From Neodiprion pinetum (Eukaryota > Arthropoda > Insecta > Hymenoptera > Diprionidae): a DNA stretch of 64,000 nt. The notes beneath the pieces were generated by a model, which did no database searches, was not told the DNA's origin, and was given only the letters and a program-made list of their open reading frames with translations. The stretch lies in the NCBI RefSeq assembly GCF_021155775.2, contig NC_060234.1:32299026-32363025 (forward strand). The letters run 5' to 3'. Made by a program: the position numbers and the translations under genes. Position 1 is the first letter of the stretch. Every line of letters starts with the position of its first letter. Shown here piece after piece: positions 1-14,400 of the stretch.

Positions 1-30
1 GAGGATTCGGAGGATTCGGAGGATTCGGAG
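1..30. repeat. 9-bp tandem repeat (GAGGATTCG)n at window edge
   Basis: The first 30 bases are three and a third perfect copies of the 9-mer GAGGATTCG. The array is cut by the window edge, so its full length is unknown. The period is a multiple of three, but no recognisable protein continues from it. Confidence 0.9.
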
Positions 31-129
31 TGACAGTCGGCGGCGCCGGGGTCGAAAGATGAGAGCCGACGAAGAGAAAAGGCGAGGAGGAAATAGGAAG
101 GGCGCGTGTCGTGACGTGGAAGACACCGA

Positions 130-153
130 GGCAGAAGCAGAAGCAGAAGCAGG
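130..153. repeat. (GCAGAA)n hexamer repeat
   Basis: About four copies of a GCAGAA hexamer lie in a purine-rich stretch. It is short and low in complexity. Confidence 0.8.
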
Positions 154-1870
154 AGTAACAGCGAGTGTCTTTCACTTTGCATAAAATATACGTCGTATTA
201 CTTATTACGTATGTAGCATATGTATGGATGCCGCTACATCGTCGGATTTCTCAGAATCACCTATATGTACACAGATACCGACTGTATACCTTATACCGTC
301 GTGGTATTACACGTCCAACCGTATGTGCGGGTTATACCGCTGGGAAAGAGGAACAGGAAGCATAATCTGAAGCAGCCTATCGCGTGTTGCATCCTGTAAA
401 AATCCTACCTCACAAGAGGCTTTCTAGATTCTCGGAAAACACAATTAACTTGTTAGGTAATCGTAGTTACCTGCGGCGACAGTTCGCGTTACGTCGTTTC
501 TCTCGTTTCGGTAATTATTAATTATCGAGCAATTTTTCGACACAGGATGTGTACGACGTGATGTAATTCGGTGGGAAGAGGAGGGGTGGGTTTAATTCCG
601 GCAAACGTTGCGTGAGGTTTGTCAATAACTTGGTGAAGACACTCTGTACGATTCCGATTGTGTGTATATTAATTCTCCAAACTTTAATTATTCACACTTT
701 TCGTTCCGCGAGTGTATGATATTGATTCTATCTCCTCCGGTATACCTCCGAAATCTGTATTTTCTAATTTCAATGCAATTTCGATTGCGTGCATCGGGCC
801 GTGCAGAGTTCGCAGCACGATGTTTGTATATTCGAATGGATAAAAGTCGCGCCTGGAGATTGGGTATATACCTATATCCTCGTACAAGCCGGCCGGCATT
901 AAAGTTATAATAGAATCACAATTACCGGAGTTATGAGAGGCACAAACTGCATTTGCGAAATGTGATTTTGGTCCGGCATTAAAAACTTCTCAACTTCAGA
1001 AACTTTTTTTGTTTCGTTTTATTCGCAATGATGTGTATACACGCTTTTATTATAATACCTAACTCACTTCCTGTACTTTCGTTTTAATGTAAAATGAATC
1101 GTGCGAAAAATTGATACATCGTACATGCGTGTAAAACGTTATTTCGAAGCATGGATTTGAATATACTTTTGGTTTCTAATAAAATTGAAACTTTACGGAA
1201 GTTTAATCCGGACTAGACGCTTGTAATGGAACCAACGCAAGTTTCAGTTTCAAGATTTAAACATCCTGGCGCGGAATGATCTCCTTTTCCTGAATCTCAA
1301 GAATCCCAATCTGAAATTACGACCCTGTTTTATGGGACGGAAAATATTTGACCTGGAACTCGTCCGAAATCGATCATAAAAATACATTTATTCTCCGAGA
1401 TTGGTAGCTTCGTGCTGAGAAAAATATTGCCTGACGTTGTTGTAATCGCAGATGATGAAACGAAAGCGGTCCAACGATCACTCGGGAAATATCAATTTGG
1501 TCTTTTTTTTTTTACGAGATATGAAAAAAATCACATTCAAGTCGCGTTTCTTTCTTCGCTGTATTTTAGGAGCTCACACGCTTTAACTTCATCACTCATG
1601 TACGATCGAGTAGCGGTAGAGTCCAAAAATGAAAAGAGCTACAAGATTCATACCGAAACGGTGAAGAAAAATCGCGAAAAAATTGAGAAAAGCGTCTTTG
1701 GGTTAAAGTTACGTGCGAAGATTCGTTGGCGTGAAACAGCATTGGTGTGTATGAATCTAATTGGGTTGTCAATGCTGTGGAAATGTCCCTGACCCAACTG
1801 TTATCCAGTTTGAGTACAAACAGAGGGGAGATAAGCACGTTCTTGAGACTGAGGTTGGGGATAAACGGTT

Positions 1871-1972
1871 AAAGGAAATAAAAAGAAACGGAAGAAGAAA
1901 CAGAAGAAGAAGAAGAATAAGTAGAAGAAGAAAGAGAAAGAGAAGGAGAAAAAGAAGAAGGCAGATAGAAAG
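1871..1972. repeat. GAA/GA-rich purine tract
   Basis: About 100 bases are almost pure purine on the plus strand, built of imperfect GAA, GAAA and GGA units. Open frames here that give Arg/Lys-rich (plus) or Leu/Phe-rich (minus) peptides are by-products of this composition and are not annotated as genes. Confidence 0.85.
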
Positions 1973-4956
1973 ATTTGCGCTCGTTATCACGATTCCGAAA
2001 TAAATATTGACACCATATTTGTTGGACACGGTAGGATCAGAGCTTTAACTTATGCGACTCTGCGAAGCTTGAAATTTGATAACTCGAATGCCTAAACTGT
2101 ATCATTTTTATTTACCGATTTGATGTAACCCGCGATGCAGGTGTACACCGTATAGCCGGATAAATCGGATAAATAGTGCTCTGGCAGACGAGCCTCTGCT
2201 TCGGCGTGATCGGCGTGAATTTAATACTCGAGAGATAGTTGAGAAAAATATAGTAGATGAGTATTCGCGAGAGGGAAGGAGCTAAGGCGTTCTTTATAGG
2301 AATAAAAGCGAGCATAAACTGATAATATTACGGATGATGTACGAACACCGATTTGAATACGCGAACTGCGGTGGTGAAGTGGAATCTCTTTCTGCCGGGA
2401 GCCGCCTTTCGAGACTCCTTGCGGAAAAGGGAGCGAGAGGAGTGAATTTACAGCTTCGGATCTGGTACATATATAGAAAACGTGACAATGAACCGGGCCA
2501 ACGGAAGATCTGCCTGATGCATGTATGATATACGACTCCCGTTCTCGATCTGGCTTCGATCAACACCTATTTCCTTATTCCGCACTTAAATCCGTTCAGC
2601 CGCGTGAAATCGACGAGGCGTCGATTTTTCTGCATACAAGGTACGCGCAAGGGCGAACGAAAAATCCCTTTATCTGCAATATCCGTCTTGTTCGTCTTAT
2701 ATAGCTAAAATGTGCTCGTTATATTGCACACATCAAAGATACAATATTTAGAAATTAGATGGGAAGGAAAATTTCTTGCCGTCTTTCCAAAAATTGTAAT
2801 ACGAGCACGATCATGACGAACAAATTATCGCGTTATAATAAAGTCAGTATTTCCTAAGTGTTTTTGTTTACGAGATGCTGATCGTCGATGCGATATTTCC
2901 ACTGGGACCAATACTATGCACTATACGTGCTTGGTTGTTGAACGATTTTTGTTACACTGCTGCCTCATCGAGTGTCCGCTAAATATACATCCAACTTCGT
3001 AGCATATCACATTCAACGAATTATTCATGACATGGTACGAATGAATATTAATGCTAGCGTGACAATTTTTCTTCACGACATTTTTAAAAGTAACTGGTAA
3101 TTCGTATACGGTGAACAGGTTACGAACAATGATGGTCGAGGTACAGACCGAATTACAGAGCGTGAAAATTGTTAGATATCCGAGTTCCCGTGTGTGGCCC
3201 GATAAAAAAAAGTAGTTGTAGTATGATAGCAAAAGTCATACCGGCATAAACGGCCATTTATCAAAATTTCGATATGGTCTACATATAATGGCTAATATAA
3301 TTTACGCTCGAAATTTCAGTTAATAATCTAGTGCCAGTGATGGGGCATTTATCAAACGATCAATTCTCTTTGTTGTGTGGTTACCTTCGAATCGGTGCAA
3401 GTCCATTGTTTTCCGACGCAACAAATCCAGCGGGAAATCGTTTATAATTTCGCTGACACGAGTCAGTCCTCACTCAGCGCAGAAGCTCATTTTCTATTAC
3501 AGGATCGTTCATTAGTCGGTGACGGTTATGCTCAATAAACTTGGTGCTCTGCCCGCGTGATATACTGCAGGTGGTTAAGACGCGGGGTTTCATGTATATT
3601 GCAATACACATTTTACACGGGTTAAGGAGGCGAGCCGCACGTTATAAAGGCGCTCGAGTCGAGTTTCGCATATTCATAAACGCTGGATAATCGATGTGCG
3701 AATATAATAAATAGGCGGCTAAGCCTGCGTCACGACCTGTATTTTACACGTTCGTAACAGGAGTTGAAAGACCAATAAAGACTTTATATTTTCCAGTACA
3801 ATTTTTCTTCGTTACTCAGGGACTCGGCGTGCCTACGTGTGCGTACAGGCAATACACCTTCCCGAATGTCAGGGTGGCAACGATAAATCTTTTCAACGTG
3901 TCTAGCGAACTTTCCTACTATACCCTTGCCATCTCCAAGAGTGACGTTAGTTAAACGGGCAGGTATCGTCTATTGCCCAAGTTTAACCCTGTTCAACTTT
4001 ATACGATCCACCTGTTTCAACGCTATTCAGGCATCATAAGTGCCGATAATACAGGCGTAATTTTAATCGCCTCGAATTATACCGCTGAACCACAAAACCT
4101 GACGCGAATACCGCGGAGCTGATTATTATTTTGTATCCACCGCGCGTGCATCTATATCTATATCACACACACACGCAATCGACGCAAATTTACAAAACAG
4201 GTCGATTCTGTAGAATGGCCTGCAGAGGTAATTATTGACACGCATAATCCCGTCGTGCTAATTGATTCGACGTCCCTCAGCCCTTCTCCCACCTCCCCTC
4301 ATCCGCATTTACACAAAATTCATCTCCAAGCCTATTGATATTGTATGAGGCTTATACACTTAAGTATCCGCACATTTAGCGCACGTCGGTATCGTTAATA
4401 CGCTTCGACAATTTGAAAGGGTCGAAAATATAAATGACTGTTCGATGTAAAGCGTCGGAATATTTAAACTTCTCTGAATTCTGCAGATAGTGTAATATTT
4501 GATATATTGGGGTCGTCTTTGTTAACTGGGTCACTTTATCAAATAATTTTTTTTTAGATGCTTTCCATAATATAGCTAGATCTTAGCATGTATAACACTC
4601 GGAGATGAAATATCTTATTGCGTGATGTCTTTTTTACACTGTTCAATTTATCTGCTACAGTTTTCAAGATACATTCTTTTATTTAACCCGTGTTAATACA
4701 TGAAAACTATTCCAGCTTATAGAAGAAAGTGGCAGAAAAGTATCATCGATTAATTGACGATTTGAAATTTCTCTTAAATATTTACAGAGTTCTTGAGAAA
4801 TAAGGTGACCTGTACTGTATAAACTGAATCAAACCGTGATGAAAGTGCACGTTCAGTAAGTGTATTTTTTCTATCCTCGGATATCACCGTGTCGGAAATG
4901 ACACTCTATATGTATACATATTTCTATGATTTCGGCAAGATACATACATATATATA

Positions 4957-4959
<3 letters not shown>

Positions 4960-5009
<50 letters not shown>
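4960..5009. repeat. (AT)25 microsatellite
   Basis: Fifty bases of uninterrupted AT dinucleotide, preceded by about 20 bases of imperfect AT/CATA repeat. It lies about 210 bp beyond the splice donor of beat exon 2, inside the presumed next intron. The repeated Tyr-Ile frame on the minus strand is an artefact of the repeat. Confidence 0.95.
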
Positions 5010-5011
<2 letters not shown>

Positions 5012-5221
5012 AAATACGAAAAAAATGTATCTCAAGAAACGATTCAGTGAAAGCTGAGGGGAATTCGCAAGAGATTTTTACAAGCACACCGCCTACCGGA
5101 ACCTTGAAGATAATCTGAAATATCATCCCTACAGACATAAAGAGGAAGGAACCCGCAAAAAAAGCAGGGTGCATGCATATGGATTCGTGTCAGGCAGTAT
5201 AAGGCGACAAAGCATACTCAC

Positions 5222-5427
5222 GTCGACGTTGACACCCGGAAGAGGAAAGACTTTAGTGTGCGGCAGCTCCTTCAAGACATATCTGAAGAATTCTTTGCGC
5301 CCCTTGTACCACTTGACCGTATAGAGTAGATCCGCTTCTAGGTCATACTGACAGGTCATAGTAACCGTGGAGCCAGGTGCGACCGCTAGAGGTATTTTTA
5401 TCGATACGTCTCGCAAGCCTCGCACTC
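5222..5427 (-). CDS. Beaten path (Beat) family protein, exon 2: first half of Ig domain 1
   Basis: This 206-nt internal exon encodes the start of the N-terminal Ig domain of a Beat protein. It begins with two bases that complete a Gly codon and then gives 68 codons. Beat hallmarks in order are LRDV at the start of the mature chain, the B-strand cysteine in MTCQYDLE, the C-strand tryptophan in LYTVKWYKG, then EFFRYV and the stretch VFPLPGVNVD. The acceptor is TTCCAG|GA and the donor GAC|GTGAGT, so it ends in phase 0. The matching F-strand cysteine lies in a later exon outside the window. Beat proteins are secreted or membrane-anchored Ig proteins that bind Side-family receptors and steer motor and other axons. 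The family call is firm. I cannot assign the beat subtype from this one exon. It is preceded by the signal-peptide exon at 17877-17949, whose phase fits exactly. Confidence 0.94.
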
Positions 5428-8400
5428 CTGGAACAAGATAGCTGTTAGAAATTGGAGATTGAATGCGGAAGAACGGCCAGTCGCTTTCGGTTATACGGCC
5501 GGCGGGTGAACCGACTCAGGGCGAGCCCCAGGTGCAGGGGAATATCGTAAATGTCCTAGAAGTGGGTTTTGCAGAGACTCGCGCACGACCGATGTTCCAA
5601 TCTGCTACGTGGGCACACACCCAGTTTGATATGAAAATAGTAAACTGACATATCGTGTAAAGGAGAACTGCAGAGTTTCTACTTCTCGAACCGCGCCCCA
5701 ATGACAGACGTGTTCCTTAGGTACAATATGATTTTCATCCAACGTCAGAAGTTTCGAGGACCTCGATGAAACGTGTCACCAAGTTTAGAACGCGCCTTCT
5801 CTCGCTACCCCCGAAGAATACATATGTACTCACTGGTTGGTACCATCCACACGTATAACGTTTGCACCTATGACGACAGTTTGGGACCCCGGAGACAGTC
5901 GGGCGAATACGGGGTTTTCGACTCGTCGCGTGTGGGTAAAAAATACAACCTTTTTTTCTTCGATGCTGAAATAATTGAGTGATCTTTGCCGAAGCGTTCG
6001 CTGAACGTGTCTAAGGGCGGTTTGGACGGAAACCGTTCGTTTCTAAGATTAGAAGATAGAGTTGCGATAATGAAAACCAAGGTTTTCGATAGAACACAAA
6101 TAGCTTGCTTCTGATCGAGCCGTGTGAGGAATTAGGGATAGACGAATATTGCAAGCTTGAAAAATATGAAAAAGTTGAGGAAAAGTACAGCCTCAGCGTT
6201 ATATTTCTTAAAAGATGAAATCTGTCCCTCGAATCGATAGACGCAATCTACCTGGTTCCCCGAAAAATTTATGTTTCGTATTCCTGGTTGTCAGTTGTAT
6301 TGCGAGACGTGTCGCTGTACGAACATCCGTCAAAGTGACAATATTTATTGCGAATCGAATTAGTTTTTTTTTCGATGCATAGTAAAAACAGATCTTCCGA
6401 AATGCGCGCAACTAATCACTGATTTGCCGTAGCTGTTGTCTATGGCTTCTCAGTTTCTCACGCTGCGGATACAGCTGCGAAGGAAAAAAGTATTTTTTTA
6501 GTCCGCCATTGAGGGTTGGATGGTACCCTCTTAATCGCTGGTCGCTCGATTACCTACGTCGACGGTAGAAAAAAGCGGCTAGAACGATCGGCATGCGATG
6601 GGAATACGGTATCAGGGAATCTGGCAAGCGGTAGTTTCTCTCCTACATGATCCCTCTCCGACTCATTCGTTTTTGTCCACGATTTTCCCAAATTGTTCAA
6701 GCCCTCGGCATCTAATATTCGTTAGAATCGATTACGTAGTCTCGTAAAGGCGTTAAGCTGCGCCGTAATTTTCCTGTACCCAAGAAGCTTGGTAAAGCTG
6801 CAGGTGACGAAGCTTTTAAATTGTTTCTCCCGTGTCGCAAGTATAGAATGTTACACGGGAGTTTTGAGAGGAGTGGAGAGGAGCGGCGAAGAGAAGAGCG
6901 GGGAGGGGATCCCGGGCGAGCTCCGCTGTCATTACTTATTGGTTTAGTTTATTTATGAGTTTACTTAGAGGGGTTTCCGATTTCAAGAGATCCTGTTTCC
7001 CGGTCCTCGTCTCCTCCTTTATTTTCCTCTCGATAAAGCATTGCCCGCTACTTCGTGCTTATTCGCCTATATATACCAATCGTGGCTCTATATATAAGCT
7101 GTGGGTATGGGTATACATGAGGTTATCTAATGCGATCGTTTATATTCATTGCGATCAATCTGTATTTAATTTACAACGGGCAGTCTTCGGTACATTTATC
7201 CAAGTCACGGTGCCTTTCCAAACCCGCTGAATATTTCAAAGTTTAAAAGCATTTCCTGAATCTTTAAAGATTCTCTCACGGTATCGTGATCAGCCGGCAC
7301 CTGCTCTTCCGGTGCTGATGCTTCGAAGCCCCGTTCGCAAATAAAAATTAATTTTTTACGCGAGTCTCGCTAAGTATTCTTCACCGATAGGTCCCATGCT
7401 TCTCGCTGGTTTTTACCGTAACGTTAAAGGTCACCGATCCGCTTTGAGCTACCTGCGGAATAATGCGGGCGAAATGGAAAGAAAAAAAAAATCCTGAAAT
7501 CAGAGGTATTAGGTTTTAAGATAAACAAGAAATGAGATTAAAAAAACATGTAGTCGACGGACATCGTTAACTCATTTGCTGTGTCTGACGTCACCGTTCG
7601 GGCTCCGAATACTTGAAATGTAAGATTAGCGGAACTTTTGCAGAACCGCTCCGAAAGTCCGACGGAGTGACCGAGCTCTAAAAGACCTGAATTTATGAAT
7701 GCTTTTAAACTCTCTTATAACATGAAAATTTTCGGTCGAGTCATTTAATTTCATGCGGAATGATAACCGTATAGGTACAGTTACGGTATAAGATATTGCA
7801 TTACACTCGTTGGAAAATATTTGGTAGAGTTTATTGAAGGACTGCAGTGCGTACCATCGATAGATCGGTTTATTCGACTGTAAAATTCGAGCACGGTTTC
7901 TTTGATCTCTGAGGTCACAGGTCGCAACTCGGTGGAATTCGAAATGGGGGTCAAGTTTGGGGCAAAGATTAGGTTCACAAAGCAAACTCGAAGTAAGTAT
8001 TTCGGGACCGAGAATTTCGTCGAAGAATGTTGGAGAGAAGTCGAGTCTAGAATGCGAAAAAAGACCGCAAGGAAAAAACTGTTATATAAATCCCGGAGTA
8101 TAAGTAGCGGGCGTTGTAAATAAACCCATTATACACGAGTATAATCTCGTTAAATATCGGTGAACGGCTCGTAGTCCGAAAAATTACAACAAATACCTTG
8201 CAATTAACCGATGTGTATCGTTTAAATTGCTCCGATTTACCGTAAAAATTTTGTCAAGGTCATCAGAATTGGGTGAAACCATTTGCATGCTACGCACGAC
8301 TCGCATCAGACTCGACGTAAAAAGCAACGGTCGGAGGCTAGTAATGAGTTTCGGAGCAAATCCAAATTCGCCACAAAGATGTAGATGTATGCGAATATAT

Positions 8401-11400
8401 GCGCCGCGGGTAGACGACGTATGCGGACGGAGGCAGATCATCCCTCGGGCCCTGTTTCGACGTACCCTCGAGTCGTGCACTTTGCGCGGTACGGCGCGAG
8501 CTATACAAGCACAGAGGGGTTCTCTTTGCCACCGAAGAAGGGTTGCCGCCCACGAAATTCGCCCAGCTCAGACAGAGGGTTGTTTATTCACCGCGATCTT
8601 CATACCACGTCATGTCCCCCGGACTTCCGGATAATTAGCACGCTTCTATAGCCGCTAGTCTGCTGCGGGCGAGCTGCGGCTGCAAAAAGAAGGAGTGGAG
8701 AAAAGCGCGCCGAGACCGCGAGTCCAGGAATTCCAGGATCAACTCCGAAAGCTGAACCGGTGTAAGTTGTACACAGCGCGGTGCGGGGTCCTGGAATGCG
8801 GCAAGATTTACTCAGGCATGGCCATCCCGGCGAGAGGCAGGGCTTCAGGGTGAAAGGAGCGGAAGTTTCTCGTGCTTAAAACTCGTAAAAGAAAGAATCG
8901 CCGGTTCCGTCTTTCGGCTGTCGCGCAGTTGGCCGTAGTAACTCCCCTTTAACGTTCCGGGCGACTCGCAGCCCGCGCGAACTTCTCAAAGTAGCGAATC
9001 CCGCCTCACGGCACTTATTGCAATTTCTCGTAGGCCGAGGCGGGTGTGGGTGCCGAACCGTAGTCGCGAGGGAAACTTTTTTGTCTCGAATTTCGTTGGA
9101 TTACTCGGGCTGTCTTGAAGAGAAGTTCCCACCCCTCCGCACCTCCGCCCCATCGATAAACGCTCCCTCGTATATTTCGAGGATACGCAAAATACGTTGC
9201 AGGTATCGGCAAGTAGACGCGTATCGGTCGAGGAGCATGGAGGTACAGCGATCGGTCCGTCGTTGAAAACGGAATTCTTTGTGCTTTCGATGGAGAAAAG
9301 TTCGCGTGTAAGCCGAAACTGAACTTCATTTACCGATGCGACGCACGGTTCGACACTTCTTTTTATTCGATCTGTAGAACGAAGGCATTGTTACCATTTG
9401 CCTCGGTACGTAGGATGTAGATCAGATTTCGTAAACAAGATACGCCGTGAGGAACTCGGCGTAAGGTGGAATAAAAAGGAAAACTGAGATGAGAAAGAGG
9501 GCATCAGAATTAAAACTTTCCCGCTTTCAGAAAATACACAAATCAAGGTCTTATTATGTGATTAACGGAATTATAATCCAACTTCCTCGCCATCTTAATC
9601 AGAAAACATTTTAAGCGTCGGAATTGAGGTGATGAACGCGGCTCTTTGTATTATAATAAACTTACATAATTCAGCGCCAAGTTTAAGCCGTATTGTTGAT
9701 AAGATTATACATTTTTAATCATTCACTTTGATCCTGTTATACTTATATATTCTTCTCCTTTGCCAGCTCTCGTCGTTGAGCAAAGTGTAAGAAGCAGCAG
9801 CTTCGCAACGTTACGGTGTTAGATAAGAAATTACAGGGGCACCCGCCGCGGAGTTATTTGCATTTTTAACAATATTGACCGCGGCTAAAATTTGTTCGGG
9901 TATCCGTCCTCTAGCTTTAGAGCCTAACGTCATGAAGCATGCATGGCTGATGGTTGAGTGGTTCGCACAAAATACCTGCCGGATATCTGCGGTGGCATGG
10001 AATTTTAAATTCCTCGGGATAAAAGGGTACGCCTCCCATCATTTTCCATTAGGATATACTGGAAGGGGCGGGAGGGGAGGTAGGTATGTACTTACGGCAG
10101 GTATATACATACCTTCAACCTTTCCTCAAACGTCGACTATATTCTCATTTTACGTGCAAGATACCGTTTCAGCGGTTTTTTTTCCTTCTTCTTTTGCTTA
10201 TTCTTCTCTTTATTATTCTTTTTCTCCCCTTTCTTTATCAAGCTCCAAATTATTTTACCAGCGAAAATTTAGATCGCTACGACCTAAAAGTAACAGGGGC
10301 AGCAGGGTGTATTCGGTGGTAAAAATTCATGTATAATAGCTGACGCCGTGGGATGTCAACGAGAAGGGTGTGAAAAAAGAGTGCTCGTTCATCATTTACA
10401 GCGTTATAGACGGTATTGATCTTACATCAAAGTTCATAGCGCGGACGATTTTTCCCGGGATGCTCATCACGAAGGGGCGCTCGAAGGGTAGTTTTAATTT
10501 GCACCGATTTATCGGTCATCGTATAGGTGCGTTATGTTATGTGTTGTGAAAATTTACGATCAGCTATGATTATAGGATTTCAGAGAAATATTTTTATCAT
10601 TTCGAGTACGTTTTATGGTCACGACTACCAATCGGTAGAACGGAAAAACTTTAATAGTATTTTTTCCCTCGTCTTATATACGAGTTGAGAAGCTTTAATT
10701 TTTATTGCAAATTGCCTTATATACATATATCCAGTTGAATATTCTCAGAGAATTTAGACGATCTTATTCCAGTCTCATTTTAAACATTTTACTATGGAAA
10801 AACCTCGAGCGAAAGTTCTTCTTTAATCATCATCGTATTATTTATGATGATTGCAGCTCAAGAACACCTAATCCAGGGACGATATTCGCTATTCGCCATT
10901 TTGTGCAGGATGAGCATTAAATTTTCACCACCGGTAGAACCGATCGAGCCGCTGACTAACCGCACGTTGTAGATTGATTGGAAAATAGTTTGTAACTTTC
11001 AAACCGATATAACGAAGAGCGCGAACATTACTCTGCAGTCGAAAAGTAAGAGAACTTTGACGCAAGCATGAAGATTAATAATAATTGATTGAGATTGGAA
11101 AAAAAAAATAATAAAGAAAAAAAAATTTTAAGCTAAGCAGATAAATTTCATTCATGAAATTCCTGATGCTCACGCCATGCGCATTGTATCAGTGACACGT
11201 AATGAAAATGAGAATGATAGGAGGAAGGGTTCTTGCTTTGACTTATGGCTTCAATGGTTGGCATTTGTGTTTCATCGCGACTGTTTGCCCAAATTTCGGG
11301 GCTAAATAAGGCAAAAGTACACCCGGACCTTCGTTTGAATAACCCGGGATCCTCCGCCGAGGTTCAAAGAGGCGAATGTTGGATGAAGCGAAGGTAATTG

Positions 11401-14400
11401 TATGCGTAAGCAAGGGGACGAAACGTTGCTTTTGCATGCACACCGTGCTAGTTGGATTACGCAGCCTGAGGGGATTCGGGGCGAGGTGTTTTATCTGTTA
11501 TTCACGTCTAGTTATACGAAAAGTTTTTTCGCTGTGCTTCCATTCCACTTTCTTGTTTCGTTTTGTTTCCAATTGACAAAACATTTCCCGGGGTTTCCTG
11601 CTAGATCCGGTTAAAAGCTATTCCATGCTTCAATTAATAGATGCATACGTATCGTATATATATATATGGATGTATGTATTAGTATACATATGTATCAATT
11701 TGAAAGTCTTCGTTTAAGGGATTGCGTTTTGTTTAGCACTTGAAGATTGTTAATTTTTTTTTTTTTTTTCTTTCACCGAAGCAAATGAGGTAAAAATTAC
11801 TAAACGACGTTATAACATTTTTTTATAACAAATTTTGAATATTCGTTACAAGCACACAGATTTGGTGGAAATTTTTTCGACGGAAAACGCCGCGTTACGT
11901 TTTGAAAATCGACGATAGGTTAACGGAAATATGTATTTCGCGACACTCAGCATCCATCGAGTGATCAGCGAACAAAGGTCTTCGAATCGAACAGGAGAAA
12001 TAAGATTGGGGCTTTTCAACTTCGTCGCACGGTAAGCCGGTGCCCGCTTCATTACCTTCGTTTCCCGACGTCATTTTCTTCCTATTCTACAGCTTACAAT
12101 TTTCAGAATGAAAGTCACCGAGCGTTCACTGTATCGAGTTTATACGTGCGTTCGTTCCCATACATTCGACCAGGATTTATCGATAAGAAATTGGCAGAGT
12201 AAAGCTTCCAGCATGCTTAAGTTCCACGAGTATGTGTAAATGTGTATAGAAATTGACGAATATATACTCGTACACGTATACAATATACATGTACATAAAC
12301 ACAGTTGTAATCGCACCTCCGCACTTTTTTTTCACTCACGATTTCACCGCATTATATTTTCGGTACCTCCACGAACCATTGTTCACGATTTACACACTTC
12401 TTTATCACTCGATGAATCGCAAACTCGGATTTCACCACACTGTAATTATTGTATTCATAACTGCGTGTACTGATTTAAAAAATTATTCACCAAATAATGT
12501 TTACTTTGACGTCAGATGGATTTTATACACGTGTCGCACATATTCGTAAATTTTTCGCGGTTATTGACGATTTTGCGACAAGAAAGTTTAGCGACAGTTA
12601 GATTTTTCCCACATAAATTTTATATAATACATACGATATATACGAATCCTACATGTTGCATATAACAAATCTTTTTCCCTCGCATGTTTTTTTTACGAAC
12701 GCCCATAATTTTTATTCGCCAGTTTTATAGCTCTGTTTGGGAGAAATATAACGGCATACACAATTGAACCCCTAGGTGGAATAAAAGCGTTAACACGAAA
12801 TATCGTTACAGAGATATATATCTACGCTGAAGGGGTCGAAGCGCAGAACTTATCTCGTGACAAGTTTTTATGTAAACAAAGAACGAACGTTATAATTCGT
12901 TTTTCATGCACAGAATGTATCCGAATTGATTTACTGTCTGTTAACATTTTCCGCATGAAAATGAGACGTTCCGAACAACGAAGTTCTGGTTGAGTCAGTG
13001 GCCTTGATGATTTCGCATATCTTCATTCAGCAAACGTGTCAGAACGTCGGTATTTACAGAGCTCACAGCAATGAAGGAACGTCGAAGGGTAAGGCAGGTA
13101 TTTTATCGCAATCCGACGACGAGATGTAAGACTAATTCCTGTCAACATCCAAGATAGATTCCGGTTCTGGGAACTCCAGGGTTCGATACTGCCCTTCAAG
13201 TATAATGCATAGGATTGGAATCTCGCATGACGAGACTGACGACTTCGTTATTGAATACCGCTGATTGTCAAAGAAACTCTTTCCACATTTCGCATTGCAC
13301 TGACGGTGAGCAGCTGAGTAACTAAATCGATTTGTAAATCGTGCAAACGCAAGGTTCCGTGAAGAATTCTTCAAAAATCATACGTATAGCAGGTTAATTT
13401 GACAGCTCCACCGTTGAGATTTTTTCAACGATAGGTATAACACTGCGGATATACAAGACCGTTGTACGACAATCAATAAACGTGATAATCGACTGTCTGT
13501 ATACTTTTCGAAAGCACGCAATATCCCTAAAATATTTTAAGGGCTTCGTGAAAACCCTCCGACGTCCTCTTCGCGTTTTCATCTCCACGATACTGCCCAT
13601 TACCATTGGATTATCCACTCGGAGCCCGTTAGGTCGTCACATTTTATATCCCGAGAGGTCGAGAAGATATACCTCGTAGAATTTTCCTCGGTGCAGGTTA
13701 AACCATATTTGCGCGCAGTTTGTTTTCAGCTTTGGAAACCTGAGAGTTTCACACCGCGAGGTAAGCTCAAAACGGATAAATGCGTCGTTGCGCATGAAAT
13801 TCCGAGACTTCCGCAAGCTTGGTCTTTGGGATTTAGCGATTTTGACAAAATATTCCTCACCTAATTACGTATCTACATCAAGTACGCGAACGTGCCGGAA
13901 TTTGACGGATGGGAAATCGACCTCGGGCATTGTTGACCCCGGAGGAGCTTATCCAAACTGTTCCAAACTCGTTCGGCCTTATCCCTGTCCTAATACGTCT
14001 AGTTAGTTGGGCAACGCTGGTTTATGCGATACGCTCTGTAAATTGGTACTCGCGATTAAGAAGTTAGCTATTCGCACCGCGCCGCAAAAGGTGTATGCTT
14101 GTTTGTCGTTAATTTTGTTTTATTTTTATACTTTGCCTTAAATTATTTACACTCTGCGCGTGTCGATACGCCGCTGACGCGCGTCTTAATTGATAGTTAT
14201 TTTTCGAAACGAGACACGAGTGCTGCCCGGTTGGCACCGGGTCCAGCGTTGTTTTCTATGCGATTTAGCAATTCCGGTAAATTACAACTAGCTTCTGGTT
14301 CAGGTTCCGGCGCGTCGCGTTCTGGCGGCCGCCAGCCGACTCGAGCAAGCCAAAAGACGTTCACCACCCTCGACTATAAGGTACAAGGTATGTGAGACTG

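Larger units (their letters stand above)
1..5221. other. Unassigned DNA 3' of beat exon 2 (probably beat intron)
   Basis: The stretch follows the GTGAGT donor of beat exon 2 on the minus strand. The second half of the first Ig domain should come next, with the YxC cysteine motif typical of Beat proteins (CEVSADAP-like). I looked for it on the minus strand and did not find it, so the next exon probably lies before position 1. Only simple repeats and short unrecognised open frames are seen here; the longest is 126 codons at 1412-1792 on the plus strand, without family resemblance. Confidence 0.6.

Noticed and set aside
1412..1792. 126-codon open frame on the plus strand
   Set aside because: It has no family resemblance and lies in AT-rich DNA ending next to a GAA-rich tract.
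4884..5174. 96-codon minus-strand frame with a Tyr-Ile run next to the beat exon
   Set aside because: The Tyr-Ile run is the translated AT microsatellite. The frame lies past the beat splice donor and lacks Beat features.
13731..13761. 31-bp plus-strand micro-exon-like segment between TTTGTTTTCAG and GAG|GTAAGC
   Set aside because: Both splice signals are good, but there are no neighbouring exons and no homology. Such pairs arise by chance in 64 kb.
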